Positions 1 through 8,043 are shown, numbered from the stretch's first letter. The stretch: DNA of 36,848 nucleotides from an uncultured Mycoplasmatota bacterium (GCA_900542735.1 UQOS01000010.1:1-36848); one strand, 5' to 3'. Notes: generated from the sequence alone by a model not told the origin. Numbers and translations are program-made.

Positions 1-173
1 TTATTCTTTAAATTTTTATTTTCTATCTTATAATCTAAAGTTCCAGCTACAATATTTAGTTTTCCATGCTCTTCTTTTGTATTTGAAAAGATTGCATATG
101 AAGCACTAATACTAATAAATATTATCATAATCAAAATAAAAATTAATACATAATACTTTTTAAATTTTTTCAT
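1..173 (-). CDS. SipW-type surface protein, N-terminal part (runs off window start)
   Basis: Fifty-seven codons are visible from an ATG at 171-173; the gene continues beyond base 1. The product starts with a basic end (MKKFKKYY), a hydrophobic segment at about residues 8-26, and then SASYAIFSNTKEEHGKLNIVAGTLDYKI. This resembles the signal region of TasA/camelysin-type proteins processed by SipW-like signal peptidases, where the segment ends near an ASYA box and is followed by 'F...T...N.....AGTLD'. It is therefore probably exported and cell-surface or matrix associated. An AGGAG Shine-Dalgarno site sits nine bases upstream. The gene has the same long leader as the surface protein at 15290-17005, so the two are probably co-regulated. 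The mature part is not in the window, so its function cannot be given. Confidence 0.7.
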   Translation of the reverse strand, partial: MKKFKKYYVLIFILIMIIFISISASYAIFSNTKEEHGKLNIVAGTLDYKIENKNLKN

Positions 174-181
174 TTTTTACT

Positions 182-233
182 ACTCCTATCCTGGTTTCTA
201 AGTATATTAATTAAAAAACATAAAAACAGGAGT
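182..233 (-). promoter_or_regulatory. RBS-sequestering hairpin, leader copy A
   Basis: On the minus strand ACTCCTGTTTTT (233-222) can pair with the segment containing ATAGGAGT (189-182), which includes the Shine-Dalgarno site of the gene starting at 173. The stem is about 11 pairs with some G-U pairs. Copy B has ACTCCTATTTTT against the same ATAGGAGT, so an A-U pair there becomes a G-U pair here. This is a pairing-compatible change, weak but consistent support for a real RNA stem. Confidence 0.55.
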
Positions 234-397
234 TTTAACTGGTAAAATAAAGGTATTTCACAAATTAAATAAAAGATATTTTTATACTTTTTGGAAATGT
301 GAAATATTCAAAATAGCCATATAATAAAAGGACAACAAGTTTAATACTCATAGTCCTTAATTAATATACTTAGTAACCTATTTTTTATTACATTTAA

Positions 398-426
398 AGT
401 ATATCTTATTTTCTATCTGTAAACAA
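398..426 (-). promoter_or_regulatory. Predicted sigma-A promoter for surface-protein gene A
   Basis: Minus strand TTGTTT (426-421), 17-bp spacer, TATACT (403-398). Transcription would begin near base 391 and give a leader of about 218 nt. The same arrangement, with a better -10, is present in leader copy B. It lies just behind the stop of the ylbL-like gene (451), with no obvious terminator between, so read-through from that gene is possible. Confidence 0.6.
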
Positions 427-450
427 GTAGTAATTTTATATTTTTACCAT

Positions 451-1464
451 CTATTTCATACTTTCTAGTTTTTCAATAGCTTCTTCAAAAGTGCTAATTC
501 CAATAATCTTGATATCATAATGATACTTTTTCTGATATTTAATAGCTTCTTCGTAGTTTTCACCAGCTGGTACTAAAAAGATATCACTTTTACTGTCAAC
601 TGCTCCCTTTAATTTATATTTAACGCCACCAATAGAGCCAACATTTCCCTCTATATCGATAGTACCAGTTCCAGCTATCTTAAGATCATTACTAATATCA
701 TTATCAATTAGTTGATTATAAATAGCTAGTGTTACCATAAAACCACCACTTGGTCCTGATTCACTATTTGAAAAAGTAAATGTAATTTTAGGATCAACTT
801 CATAATCGTAAATAGAAGTAAGTGCAATTCCTATTAGTTTTCTACCATCTTTCTCATGAACGATAGCATATTTAATCATTTCTTTTTCATTTCTCTTAAC
901 TTTTATATTTAGTTTACTGCCAGCCTCATAACTATCTAATATTTTACTAATATCAGCTAAACTATCTATTTTACTACCGTCAATTTCTAAAATATCGTCA
1001 CCTATCTTTAAATCAGTATCACTATCTTCCTCTAAATAAATAATATATAAATGTTTATCTAGAATATTAACACTTTTACCAGCTTTTTTATAAGCAACAA
1101 AAATAGCATTTTGATTAGCTTCTTCTAAATATATTTTATCTCTTTTATAAATATCTTTAACATCTTCTTTATCATTTAAACTAACTTCTTCTTTTGAAAC
1201 ACTATCCCAATTAGAAAGTAGTTTTGATAATAAAAAAGTAGGAATATTGGCATTAATCTGTTCTACATAGCATAAATTAAAATCACCCTTTGTTTCTTTG
1301 TTTTCTATATGAATCTTATCTTTTACATTAATAGTACCACCACCTGTATAAATATAATAAGGAAGTGGATAAAGAATAGTTGCCATAAAAACAATACCAA
1401 ATAATAATACTAAATAATTTTCTTTGATAAATTTTTTCATTTCTACATATATTTTATTAATCAC
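451..1464 (-). CDS. ylbL: YlbL-like membrane-anchored PDZ/Lon-type serine protease
   Basis: 337 aa. One membrane helix (about residues 16-34), an extracytoplasmic region, a PDZ domain (about 135-205) and a C-terminal Lon-type protease domain. The catalytic Ser is in GPSGG (Ser239) and the predicted catalytic Lys is Lys282 in GGVKYKLK; the 43-residue spacing matches the Ser-Lys dyad spacing of Lon. This is the architecture of Bacillus YlbL, a membrane protease of the secreted-Lon/PDZ family. Its substrates here are unknown. It starts with GTG behind AGGGTG; the ATG overlapping it is out of frame. It is divergent from ylbJ with only 35 bp between them. In Bacillus, ylbJ and ylbL also lie in the same neighbourhood, near rsmD and ylbD-F. 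Confidence 0.85.
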   Translation of the reverse strand: MINKIYVEMKKFIKENYLVLLFGIVFMATILYPLPYYIYTGGGTINVKDKIHIENKETKGDFNLCYVEQINANIPTFLLSKLLSNWDSVSKEEVSLNDKEDVKDIYKRDKIYLEEANQNAIFVAYKKAGKSVNILDKHLYIIYLEEDSDTDLKIGDDILEIDGSKIDSLADISKILDSYEAGSKLNIKVKRNEKEMIKYAIVHEKDGRKLIGIALTSIYDYEVDPKITFTFSNSESGPSGGFMVTLAIYNQLIDNDISNDLKIAGTGTIDIEGNVGSIGGVKYKLKGAVDSKSDIFLVPAGENYEEAIKYQKKYHYDIKIIGISTFEEAIEKLESMK

Positions 1465-1499
1465 ATAATCACCCTTTTACTAAATTATAACACGAAAGA

Positions 1500-2450
1500 A
1501 TGATATTTATGAATAAAAAGAAAATACAGGTAGTAATGATTTTACTATTACTTTCTATCTTAGTTTACTTAATACTAGCACCAAGTAATGTAATAGAAAG
1601 TGTTAATTTTTCAATTTCTATTTGGAAAGATAACTTATTTCCTACTTTATTTCCTTTTTTTGTAGTATCAAATCTATTAATGCAATATGGTTTTATTGAT
1701 ATTATAGAAAAGTTTTTAGAATACCCAATGAATCATTTATTTCATCTTCCTAAAGATAGTGGCTTTGTTTTAGCAGCAAGTCTTTTTTCTGGATTTCCAA
1801 GTGGTAGTAAATATACAAGTGACCTAGTAAAAAATAAAAAACTAACCCCTGAAGAAGGAGCAAGACTCTTAACATTTACTCATTATTCTAATCCTTTATT
1901 CATTACAGGAATGATTGGTAATATCTTATTAAATAATAAAATGTTTGCTTATATTATTTTAATAGCTCATATTGGTGGTGGATTAATAACAGGTTATTTA
2001 TATAATCACTCTTTTTTCTTTGTAGGAGAAGAAAAAGAATATAAAAAAGAAAAAACAGTATTAAAACCATTTGGAGAATTATTACAAACTTGTATTTTTA
2101 GTAGTTTAAATACAATGTTTCTCTTACTAGGAATTGTTACTATTTTTTTAATTTTAAATTCTTTCTTACAAAGTATGTTAAATCTTCCTTCTCTTCCACA
2201 AGCAATTTTAGCTGGTATTTTAGAGATGACACAAGGTGTAAAACTAATTAGTGCTTTAGAAATTAGTGAGTTATTAAAAGTAATAATTATTACTATGATA
2301 TTATCTTTTGGTGGATTTAGTGTTCATATGCAAGTATTAGGAATTATAAGTGATGCCAAAATAAAATACAAACCCTTCCTACTAGCACGAGTTTTACATG
2401 CTATATTAAGTGGAGGATTTGCATTTATTTTATATCAGATACTGTGTTAA
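1500..2450 (+). CDS. ylbJ: YlbJ-like sporulation integral membrane protein
   Basis: 316 aa, strongly hydrophobic, about eight membrane segments, with the nucleoside-recognition ('Gate') type signature SGFPSGSKYTSDLVK and a conserved THYSNPLFITGMIG stretch, both typical of YlbJ. In Bacillus, YlbJ is a sporulation membrane protein made under mother-cell control; its molecular role is not well defined. This copy is shorter than the roughly 400-residue Bacillus protein. The start is uncertain: ATG 1500 is weakly supported and ATG 1509 (MNKKKIQVV) is an alternative with GAAAG ahead of it. It converges on the pseudopilin gene ending at 2452, with one base between the stops and no terminator hairpin. 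Its presence suggests spore-forming ancestry. Confidence 0.8.
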   Translation: MIFMNKKKIQVVMILLLLSILVYLILAPSNVIESVNFSISIWKDNLFPTLFPFFVVSNLLMQYGFIDIIEKFLEYPMNHLFHLPKDSGFVLAASLFSGFPSGSKYTSDLVKNKKLTPEEGARLLTFTHYSNPLFITGMIGNILLNNKMFAYIILIAHIGGGLITGYLYNHSFFFVGEEKEYKKEKTVLKPFGELLQTCIFSSLNTMFLLLGIVTIFLILNSFLQSMLNLPSLPQAILAGILEMTQGVKLISALEISELLKVIIITMILSFGGFSVHMQVLGIISDAKIKYKPFLLARVLHAILSGGFAFILYQILC

Positions 2451-2451
2451 T

Positions 2452-3042
2452 TTACTTTGTTACTTCAGAAGTTGTTGTGATATGAATTCCAAAATCTTCA
2501 TCAAAATCGATATGTGAAATATATACATCTATTGAATAAAATGTAACGACTGTACCATTTTCTAAAACCATAGAATCTGTACTTAAAATATTTTGATCTT
2601 GAATTTTAATAGTTTGAAAATCTACTGCTTTTCTACCATCAGGAATTTTATTAGGAAGTTTATCAACGATTCTATATTTTAATCCATCATAATATAAAAA
2701 CTTATTTTCAATACTATCAACATCATTATTATTTACTTTACTAGTACCAAATGCTTTACTAGTACCATCTAAGAACACAATATTAATACAACTATTTAAT
2801 TCAGCATTTGTTAAGCATTCACCTGATGTATTTATTTCTTTCACACCAAGTGTTAAAATATCATCTTGAATTTCTTTCGTTAACGTATTTTTAAAAGTAT
2901 CTAAATCAAGTTTTTCCATACTGATAGATGCTTTTTCACGATAATTAAATACAATACTTAGCATTCCCATTGTCATTACCATAATCAGTGCAAATGTTAA
3001 TACAATCTCAATAATGCTAACTCCTTTATTATTTAGTTTCAT
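2452..3042 (-). CDS. Pseudopilin-like protein (type IV pilin N-terminal motif)
   Basis: 196 aa. The N-terminus MKLNNKGVSIIEIVLT is a class III (prepilin) signal: short basic leader, predicted cleavage after Gly7, Glu at position 5 of the mature chain, then a hydrophobic helix of about 20 residues. The remaining 150 residues are predicted extracytoplasmic, contain two Cys (in GECLTNAELNSC) and match no family I recognise. The start ATG (3042-3040) follows GGTGA. It lies eight bases downstream of a second pseudopilin-like gene on the same strand, and a secretion/pilus ATPase is divergent from the pair. This suggests a small type IV pilus-like or competence-like fibre, but no platform protein or prepilin peptidase is present in the window. 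Confidence 0.7.
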   Translation of the reverse strand: MKLNNKGVSIIEIVLTFALIMVMTMGMLSIVFNYREKASISMEKLDLDTFKNTLTKEIQDDILTLGVKEINTSGECLTNAELNSCINIVFLDGTSKAFGTSKVNNNDVDSIENKFLYYDGLKYRIVDKLPNKIPDGRKAVDFQTIKIQDQNILSTDSMVLENGTVVTFYSIDVYISHIDFDEDFGIHITTTSEVTK

Positions 3043-3050
3043 ATCTTCAC

Positions 3051-4211
3051 CTACTTTAATATATCTTTAGACACTTCTATAACAGGTCTTACACCCATAG
3101 TATTATTTGTAATCAAAACTGGCGTTATCTTTTTATCTTGAATAGTCCAAGCCATTTCTCCATTTCCAGAAACCATATTAGCCATCCAATAACCACTACT
3201 ACCTGTTAAGTTATTTGATAAAAAGTTTAAAGAGTCACTAGTAAAATCGATAGAAAAGAAAGTATTAGTATTAAAGAAAGTATGATCTATCGTTGTTCCA
3301 AAAGCATTATAAATATCATTAGGTTCTAATAATCTTGCACGATATCCGTTATAATTAATTGTATAGCCATTACTAGAAGTATAACTAGTACCATTTAGCA
3401 CGTTTACCTGATTCCAGCTATCAGTAATACTTTTTAAAATAGCTAAAACCTTATCAGGACTATTTGTAGAACCACTAGAATTAAAAGTAGTAGTACTTCC
3501 AATATTTCTATCTAAAATCAAAGTAACTGTACCTTCTTTAGAAGGACTATCTTTTAAAACATAAAAATTCATATTATCTGTTCCAGTTCCGGGCTTAAAA
3601 GTAACCATTTCTCCCATATTATATCTTTTATAACTACCTGTATAAATTCCTAAATTAACATATTTTAATGAAGTTGTTTGATCACTATTAGTAACTGTCC
3701 TAGTAATAAATAAACGATATTTTCCAATTAAACTATTAGTATCTTTATTATAAAAAGAATCTGTATCACTAACAGTAGCTACATAATTTCTGAAATTACT
3801 TAATTTTCCAGAATCAAAAAAATCATTTGTCTTTACTTCACTTCTAAATTTTTTAATATTATAATCTGTAATAAAAATATAATCATTATCTGAAATACTA
3901 AGTGTCTTTTTTAATTTATCACAGTAATTACTATTCTTATAGATTTTTTGATCATTACAATTAGAAATATCTAAGTAGGTGTGATTAGTTAAATATGAAG
4001 TTATATAATCCATATTTCCATATCGTAATAAGCTTTGCTTAAATAAATTAGTAGCATAAACACTATCAACATCATCATAAGATGACATTCTTTCATATTC
4101 TCCTAATGATGGTACTAGATTTTGATAAACTAAAATAAATAATGTTAATACAAACAGTGTAACTATAAGCGTTTCAACTAAAATAAACCCCTTTTTATTA
4201 AGTAATTTCAT
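3051..4211 (-). CDS. Large pseudopilin-like protein with surface-module C-terminus
   Basis: 386 aa from ATG 4211. An in-frame GTG at 4220 lies only two bases after AAAGGA, so it is less likely. MKLLNKKGFILVETLIV is a prepilin-type signal (cleavage after Gly8, Glu5 in the mature chain) followed by a hydrophobic helix. The long outer part contains about residues 200-386 of a module with 'NFYVLKDS...VTLILDRN', 'YRARLLEPNDI', 'YWMANM...' and a final MGVRPVIEV. That pattern (Trp/MSP-like segment, then G-[VI]-R-P-V) recalls the C-terminal module of the surface proteins at 15290 and 35851 and DUF6273-type domains; this assignment is tentative. Probably a minor pilin or adhesive tip subunit, exported through the machinery powered by the divergent ATPase. 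Confidence 0.7.
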   Translation of the reverse strand: MKLLNKKGFILVETLIVTLFVLTLFILVYQNLVPSLGEYERMSSYDDVDSVYATNLFKQSLLRYGNMDYITSYLTNHTYLDISNCNDQKIYKNSNYCDKLKKTLSISDNDYIFITDYNIKKFRSEVKTNDFFDSGKLSNFRNYVATVSDTDSFYNKDTNSLIGKYRLFITRTVTNSDQTTSLKYVNLGIYTGSYKRYNMGEMVTFKPGTGTDNMNFYVLKDSPSKEGTVTLILDRNIGSTTTFNSSGSTNSPDKVLAILKSITDSWNQVNVLNGTSYTSSNGYTINYNGYRARLLEPNDIYNAFGTTIDHTFFNTNTFFSIDFTSDSLNFLSNNLTGSSGYWMANMVSGNGEMAWTIQDKKITPVLITNNTMGVRPVIEVSKDILK

Positions 4212-4229
4212 AAAATTCACTATCCTTTA

Positions 4230-4258
4230 TTGATTATATCTTAAATTTATTATATAAT
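4230..4258 (+). promoter_or_regulatory. Predicted sigma-A promoter for the PilB/GspE-type ATPase
   Basis: TTGATT (4230-4235), 17-bp spacer, TATAAT (4253-4258), 49 bases before the ATG at 4307, which follows GAGGG. The intergenic region is shared with the divergent pseudopilin genes. A minus-strand TATAAT (4238-4233) lies inside this promoter, so the two directions may interfere; its -35 is poor. Confidence 0.6.
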
Positions 4259-4306
4259 AGATTAGGATAAAATGCTAGACAAAAGAATAAAGTTGAGGGA
4301 AAAATT

Positions 4307-5542
4307 ATGATAAGTTATGATGTTGAAAAAACACCAATCGTTGATTTGGTAAACAAAATTATTATTACTGGAGTTCGTTCAAGAGCTTCCGATATTCACT
4401 TTGATCCAATGGAAGATGGATTAAAGATAAGAATGCGTATTGATGGAAATTTAAGAGATCACGCTATTATTCCAAAAGCATCTGAGAGAAATCTAATTAC
4501 TAGAATTAAGTTAATTTCTGGTATGAATATTACGGAAAACCGCCTACCACAAGATGGTGCTATTAAAGGTAGAATTGATGATTTGGATCTAGATATGCGT
4601 GTATCTGTTCTTCCTACTAATGAAGGAGAAAAAGCTGTAATCCGTATTTTGGATTACAGTATGAGTTTAAGTGGTTTAAAAAGTTTAGACTTCTCTCCTG
4701 AAAATTATAAAAAGGTTGAAAAAATGCTAACAGTACCAAATGGTATTATTTTAGTAACAGGTGCAACTGGATCTGGTAAATCGACTACTACTTACTCTAT
4801 GCTACAGGAATTAAATAATGAAGAAAGAAATATTATTACAGTTGAAGACCCAATTGAAATGAATATTGAAGGTGTTAACCAAGTTCAAGTAAATTCTGAT
4901 ATTGGTCTTACTTTTGCAAATGTTCTTCGTTCTATTTTAAGACAAGATCCAAATATCATTCTAATTGGAGAAATTCGTGATTCTGAAACAGCACAAATTG
5001 CAGTTCGTGCTTCTATCACTGGTCACTTGGTACTATCTACAATCCATACTAATAACTCACTAAGTACTATAGAAAGATTACTAGATATGGACGTAGAAAG
5101 ATATTTATTATCTAGTGCGTTAGAAGGAATTGTTTCTCAAAAACTTGCTCGTAGATTATGTACACATTGTAGAAAATTAAGACCTACTACTCCTTATGAA
5201 AAGAAAATATTCAAGAGTGTTTTAAATAAAGATGTTCCAGAAATTTGGGATACCGATAAATGTGAATACTGTTCTAATGGATACCATGGTAGAATCGCAA
5301 TTCAAGAAGTATTATTAATCGATGAAGAAATTCGTGATGTGCTTTCCAATGAGCATCTTAAAAAAGAAGATTTAAGACAAATGGTATATGGTGAAAATCA
5401 TGTTATTACTCTACTTCAAGACGGTCTTGAAAAAGTATTAAAAGGTTATACTACTTTCGAAGAAATTTATAAATTAATTGAAATCGAAGATGATATTGAT
5501 ACTAAGATAGTTGAAGAAAGAGAAAGAGAAAATAATGAATAA
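4307..5542 (+). CDS. PilB/GspE-family secretion or pilus assembly ATPase
   Basis: 411 aa cytoplasmic hexameric AAA-type ATPase. Visible motifs: SDIHFDP of the N2 domain, Walker A TGATGSGKST (151-160), Asp box VEDPIE, Walker B IILIGEIRD, His box VLSTIHTNNS, and a zinc-binding Cys set (CTHC...CEYC) before NGYHGRIAIQEVL. It belongs to the GspE/PilB/ComGA group and should power extension of a pilus or pseudopilus. It lacks the extra N-terminal MshEN-type domain of full-length PilB, so it resembles ComGA in size. It is divergent from two pseudopilin-like genes, which are plausible substrates. A ComG-type competence role is possible, but comGB/comGC-like genes are absent here. Confidence 0.88.
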   Translation: MISYDVEKTPIVDLVNKIIITGVRSRASDIHFDPMEDGLKIRMRIDGNLRDHAIIPKASERNLITRIKLISGMNITENRLPQDGAIKGRIDDLDLDMRVSVLPTNEGEKAVIRILDYSMSLSGLKSLDFSPENYKKVEKMLTVPNGIILVTGATGSGKSTTTYSMLQELNNEERNIITVEDPIEMNIEGVNQVQVNSDIGLTFANVLRSILRQDPNIILIGEIRDSETAQIAVRASITGHLVLSTIHTNNSLSTIERLLDMDVERYLLSSALEGIVSQKLARRLCTHCRKLRPTTPYEKKIFKSVLNKDVPEIWDTDKCEYCSNGYHGRIAIQEVLLIDEEIRDVLSNEHLKKEDLRQMVYGENHVITLLQDGLEKVLKGYTTFEEIYKLIEIEDDIDTKIVEERERENNE

Positions 5543-5543
5543 G

Positions 5544-5581
5544 AAAAAAATACTGTGTTAGAAATAACATAGTATTTTTTT
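5544..5581. terminator. Rho-independent terminator (bidirectional) after the ATPase gene
   Basis: ATACTGTGTTA-GAAA-TAACATAGTAT forms an 11-pair stem (one G-U) with a GAAA loop, flanked by A-runs on one side and T-runs on the other, so it can act in both directions. It starts immediately after the stop at 5542. Confidence 0.85.
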
Positions 5582-5587
5582 GATGGA

Positions 5588-5618
5588 CAAAAGAAAAAAG
5601 ATATTGGTTTTACCAATA
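5588..5618 (-). terminator. Terminator after thymidylate kinase
   Basis: On the minus strand TATTGGT-AAA-ACCAATA is a 7-pair stem followed by TCTTTTTTCTTTT. It begins just after the tmk stop codon (5620-5622). Confidence 0.75.
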
Positions 5619-5619
5619 C

Positions 5620-6288
5620 CTAATCAATTACTTTTTCTAATACTTCCCTACTAATATCTTCAATACTACGAAGATTATCATTTAAACTACAGTCAATTGT
5701 AGTCCAATTATATAAACTAGCAAGTTCCATATAAGTTTTTTCAGTTTGAATTTGATAAGCAGCATTTTTTTCATTTTCATCTAAAAATAAACGATTCTTC
5801 TGAAGCTCTTTCGTAATAGTATAAGGAACATGAAGAAATATCGTTAAATCTGCTTTAGGAAGTTCTAATAACCAATATTCTAGTTTATCAATCCATTTAA
5901 ATAAATTAAATCTTTCATCAGGATCTTCTACTTTAGCACCTTGATGAGCCATATTAGAACTAACATAACGATCTAAAACAACATAATAACCCATATCTAA
6001 ATATTCTTTTATTTTAGGAAAATTATACTTACGATCTGCTGCTAAATATAAACAAAATACTTTAGGATCAAGTTGTACAGATCCTTCTGGAAACCAACAT
6101 TCCCCTATTCCTGTTTTTCCTAAGATAGGTCCTCCAACAATTTTACCACTAGCAGTATCATACATAGGAAAAGAAAAATTAATAGCTTTTATTCCCATTG
6201 CATTTAACTTTTTTACTAGTAATTTGCTTTGCGTTTCTTTACCAGAACAGTCAGTTCCCTCAATAACGATTAATTTACCCTTTTCCAT
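5620..6288 (-). CDS. tmk: Thymidylate kinase (dTMP kinase)
   Basis: 222 aa. Phosphorylates dTMP to dTDP with ATP in the cytoplasm, in dTTP synthesis. Visible motifs: P-loop IEGTDCSGKETQ (about residues 8-19), the DRYVSSNMAHQ motif containing the conserved Asp-Arg, and a LID-like segment near 165-180. The sequence FPMYDTASGKIVGGPILGK is longer than the equivalent part of Bacillus Tmk, fitting the variant seen in some uncultured Firmicutes. The SD AGAGGTG overlaps the stop codon of the upstream HD gene, so the two are translationally coupled. The ATG at 6288 is well placed relative to it. Confidence 0.85.
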   Translation of the reverse strand: MEKGKLIVIEGTDCSGKETQSKLLVKKLNAMGIKAINFSFPMYDTASGKIVGGPILGKTGIGECWFPEGSVQLDPKVFCLYLAADRKYNFPKIKEYLDMGYYVVLDRYVSSNMAHQGAKVEDPDERFNLFKWIDKLEYWLLELPKADLTIFLHVPYTITKELQKNRLFLDENEKNAAYQIQTEKTYMELASLYNWTTIDCSLNDNLRSIEDISREVLEKVID

Positions 6289-6298
6289 GCTAACACCT

Positions 6299-6898
6299 CT
6301 ATTCTATAATTTCATTATCTTCAAATTTAATATCTAAAAATTTTCTACTTGCTAAATAATCACACATATGAACAAAATTCTGATATTTATCTTTTGGTTT
6401 AGGTAATATTTCTTCTTTTGTATATGGATGTGTATTCCAAGGACCCATGTGAGATTCAATTACGCTACATAAAAATTTAACATCTTCTTCACTCATTTTT
6501 AACTCACTCTTATGTTCCATAATTAACTTACTAACTAAAAGTGGATGATCTGCTCTTGTATAAGTTTCCTCAGGAATTCCATGTTTTACGCCATCATGCA
6601 TAGTAAGAGCTATTATAAATAAATCCTTTTCTCTAGTTGTATATTTATCTCCTATACAAGGATCATTTAATAATTCATAAGCAATTCTAACAGCAGCTTT
6701 AGTATGTCTTAATAATCCTCCTTCTCCAAGAGAAAAAGCAGGATGATATTTTCCAGTAGAAGAAGCTGCTACACGAAAGAAATAATCAGGTAATAAGCCA
6801 ATTAATATCTTAAAATCTTCTACATATTCTAAATTTTTAATATAACCAATCTCGGTTTTAAAATAATCTATTTTCATCATATTATCTATTGTATTCAT
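6299..6898 (-). CDS. HD-domain phosphohydrolase
   Basis: 199 aa. The HD superfamily is visible as LLRHTKAAVRIA (first His), LTMHDGVKH (His-Asp) and a later conserved His-Pro segment (ADHPLLVSKLI, ESHMGPW). HD proteins are metal-dependent phosphohydrolases acting on nucleotides or RNA ends; YhaM-type exonuclease C-terminal domains look similar, but the OB fold of YhaM is missing. The substrate is not deducible. It is transcribed first in a two-gene unit with tmk, which makes a nucleotide substrate reasonable but unproven. ATG 6898 follows AGAGGTG, and a strong promoter lies just upstream. Confidence 0.7.
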   Translation of the reverse strand: MNTIDNMMKIDYFKTEIGYIKNLEYVEDFKILIGLLPDYFFRVAASSTGKYHPAFSLGEGGLLRHTKAAVRIAYELLNDPCIGDKYTTREKDLFIIALTMHDGVKHGIPEETYTRADHPLLVSKLIMEHKSELKMSEEDVKFLCSVIESHMGPWNTHPYTKEEILPKPKDKYQNFVHMCDYLASRKFLDIKFEDNEIIE

Positions 6899-6925
6899 CT
6901 AAACACCTCTATATTTATCAATAAA

Positions 6926-6954
6926 TATTATACTATAAGAACAATTGTTTGACA
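6926..6954 (-). promoter_or_regulatory. Predicted strong sigma-A promoter for the HD-tmk unit
   Basis: Minus strand TTGTCA (6954-6949), 17-bp spacer, TATAAT (6931-6926); five of six -35 bases and all -10 bases match consensus. It lies directly after the hemW stop at 6961. Confidence 0.75.
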
Positions 6955-6960
6955 ATTCCT

Positions 6961-8043
6961 TTAAACAAATTTAACCAAAATTTCATTAGAAACATACCAG
7001 TATTTAGGATTTAAATAATAAGAAGTTTCATTTTCTAATATAACTTTTTCTTCTAAAAGAGAACGAACCCCAAAATAATCAATAAAATCTTTTTGAAACT
7101 CTTGCAAAAATTCTTTCTTAGAAACGCCATGTAAAGTACGAAGTCCTAAAATTGCGTAATTAGAAGCAATAATAGAAGGTGTCATCTTTTCTTCTTCTAA
7201 AATATAATCACTAGCTAAATATTTATGAATATTTTTATGATTTGTATAACGAATACCATTTACATAACCACTAGCACCAATTCCAAAACCATAATATTCT
7301 TTGTTTTTCCAATAAGTTAAATTATGTTTAGAAAAGTAACCATTTCTTGCATAATTACTAATTTCATAATGATAATAACCATGTTTTAATAAAGATTTTT
7401 CAATGAATTCATACATTTTCCTATCTTCTTCTTCACTAATAGGCTCTATTTTTTTTATTCCTAATTTGGTATGTTCTTCTATCATTAAAGAATAAGTTGA
7501 AATATGTGGTACTTTTAAGTCTAAAAAAGTATCAATATCTTCTTGTACCATTTCTATATTCTCTCCTGGAATAGCATAAATAAAATCAATATTAATATTT
7601 TCAAAATATTTTTTAGCTAATGTTATTTTGTAAATGATATCTTTCTTTGTATAATTTCTTTCTAAAAAGGTTAATATTTCTTGATGAAAAGATTCTACAC
7701 CTATACTTAATCTATTAATTCCATATTTTTGAAAAAGTTTTAGCTTTTCTTCCGTAATATCTTGAATATTACATTCTATTGTAAATTCTAAATTATTACT
7801 TACCCTTAATAACTTTAATCCATCTAATAATTTTTCTAACTGCAAGACAGTTAAAGAAGAAGGAGTCCCTCCCCCAATATAAATAGTTTCTAAAATTTCA
7901 TTTTGATATCTTGCTTTGATTTCTTCTAATAAAGCTATAATATATTTGTCTACTAAACTTTCTTGATAATAAAATTTACAGAAATCACAGTAACTACAGA
8001 TACTCTTACAAAATGGAATATGAATGTAAACACTATTTGTCAT
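6961..8043 (-). CDS. hemW: HemW-type radical SAM protein (heme chaperone family)
   Basis: 360 aa. The radical SAM cluster motif is HIPFCKSICSYCDFC (Cys12, Cys16, Cys19, then Cys22), the CX3CX2CXC pattern of HemW rather than the coproporphyrinogen oxidase HemN itself. IYIGGGTPSSL is the glycine-rich SAM-binding motif, and the C-terminal HemN_C-like winged region is present. HemW homologues bind heme and are thought to deliver it to membrane respiratory proteins; whether this organism makes heme is not known from the window. The start codon overlaps the stop of the upstream SpoIIID-like gene by four bases (ATGA). The lepA-hemW linkage is as in Bacillus, except that two genes lie between. Confidence 0.87.
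   Translation of the reverse strand: MTNSVYIHIPFCKSICSYCDFCKFYYQESLVDKYIIALLEEIKARYQNEILETIYIGGGTPSSLTVLQLEKLLDGLKLLRVSNNLEFTIECNIQDITEEKLKLFQKYGINRLSIGVESFHQEILTFLERNYTKKDIIYKITLAKKYFENINIDFIYAIPGENIEMVQEDIDTFLDLKVPHISTYSLMIEEHTKLGIKKIEPISEEEDRKMYEFIEKSLLKHGYYHYEISNYARNGYFSKHNLTYWKNKEYYGFGIGASGYVNGIRYTNHKNIHKYLASDYILEEEKMTPSIIASNYAILGLRTLHGVSKKEFLQEFQKDFIDYFGVRSLLEEKVILENETSYYLNPKYWYVSNEILVKFV

Larger units (their letters stand above)
182..438 (-). promoter_or_regulatory. Duplicated structured leader, copy A
   Basis: About 256 bp that align along their whole length, with only scattered substitutions and one- to two-base indels, with copy B at 17014-17270. Both lie directly upstream of SipW-type surface-protein genes and in the same orientation. 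In the transcript (minus) direction it holds a promoter, the left arm of an inverted repeat (357-378), a small GGAC/GTCC hairpin that overlaps the end of that arm, about 100 AT-rich bases, the left arm of an RBS-masking hairpin (222-233), the right arm of the inverted repeat (193-214), and the Shine-Dalgarno site (AGGAG, within 182-190). The two 22-nt inverted-repeat arms match at 21 of 22 positions. The whole interval 174-450 carries no gene. An RNA switch is inferred; duplication and pairing are seen in the sequence. Confidence 0.7.

Noticed and set aside
290..350. Short open frames inside the two leaders (starting ATGAGTATT on the minus strand) as leader peptides
   Set aside because: A one-base difference between the two copies changes the frame and the peptide (different sequence and length), and the SD spacing is poor, so no peptide is conserved.
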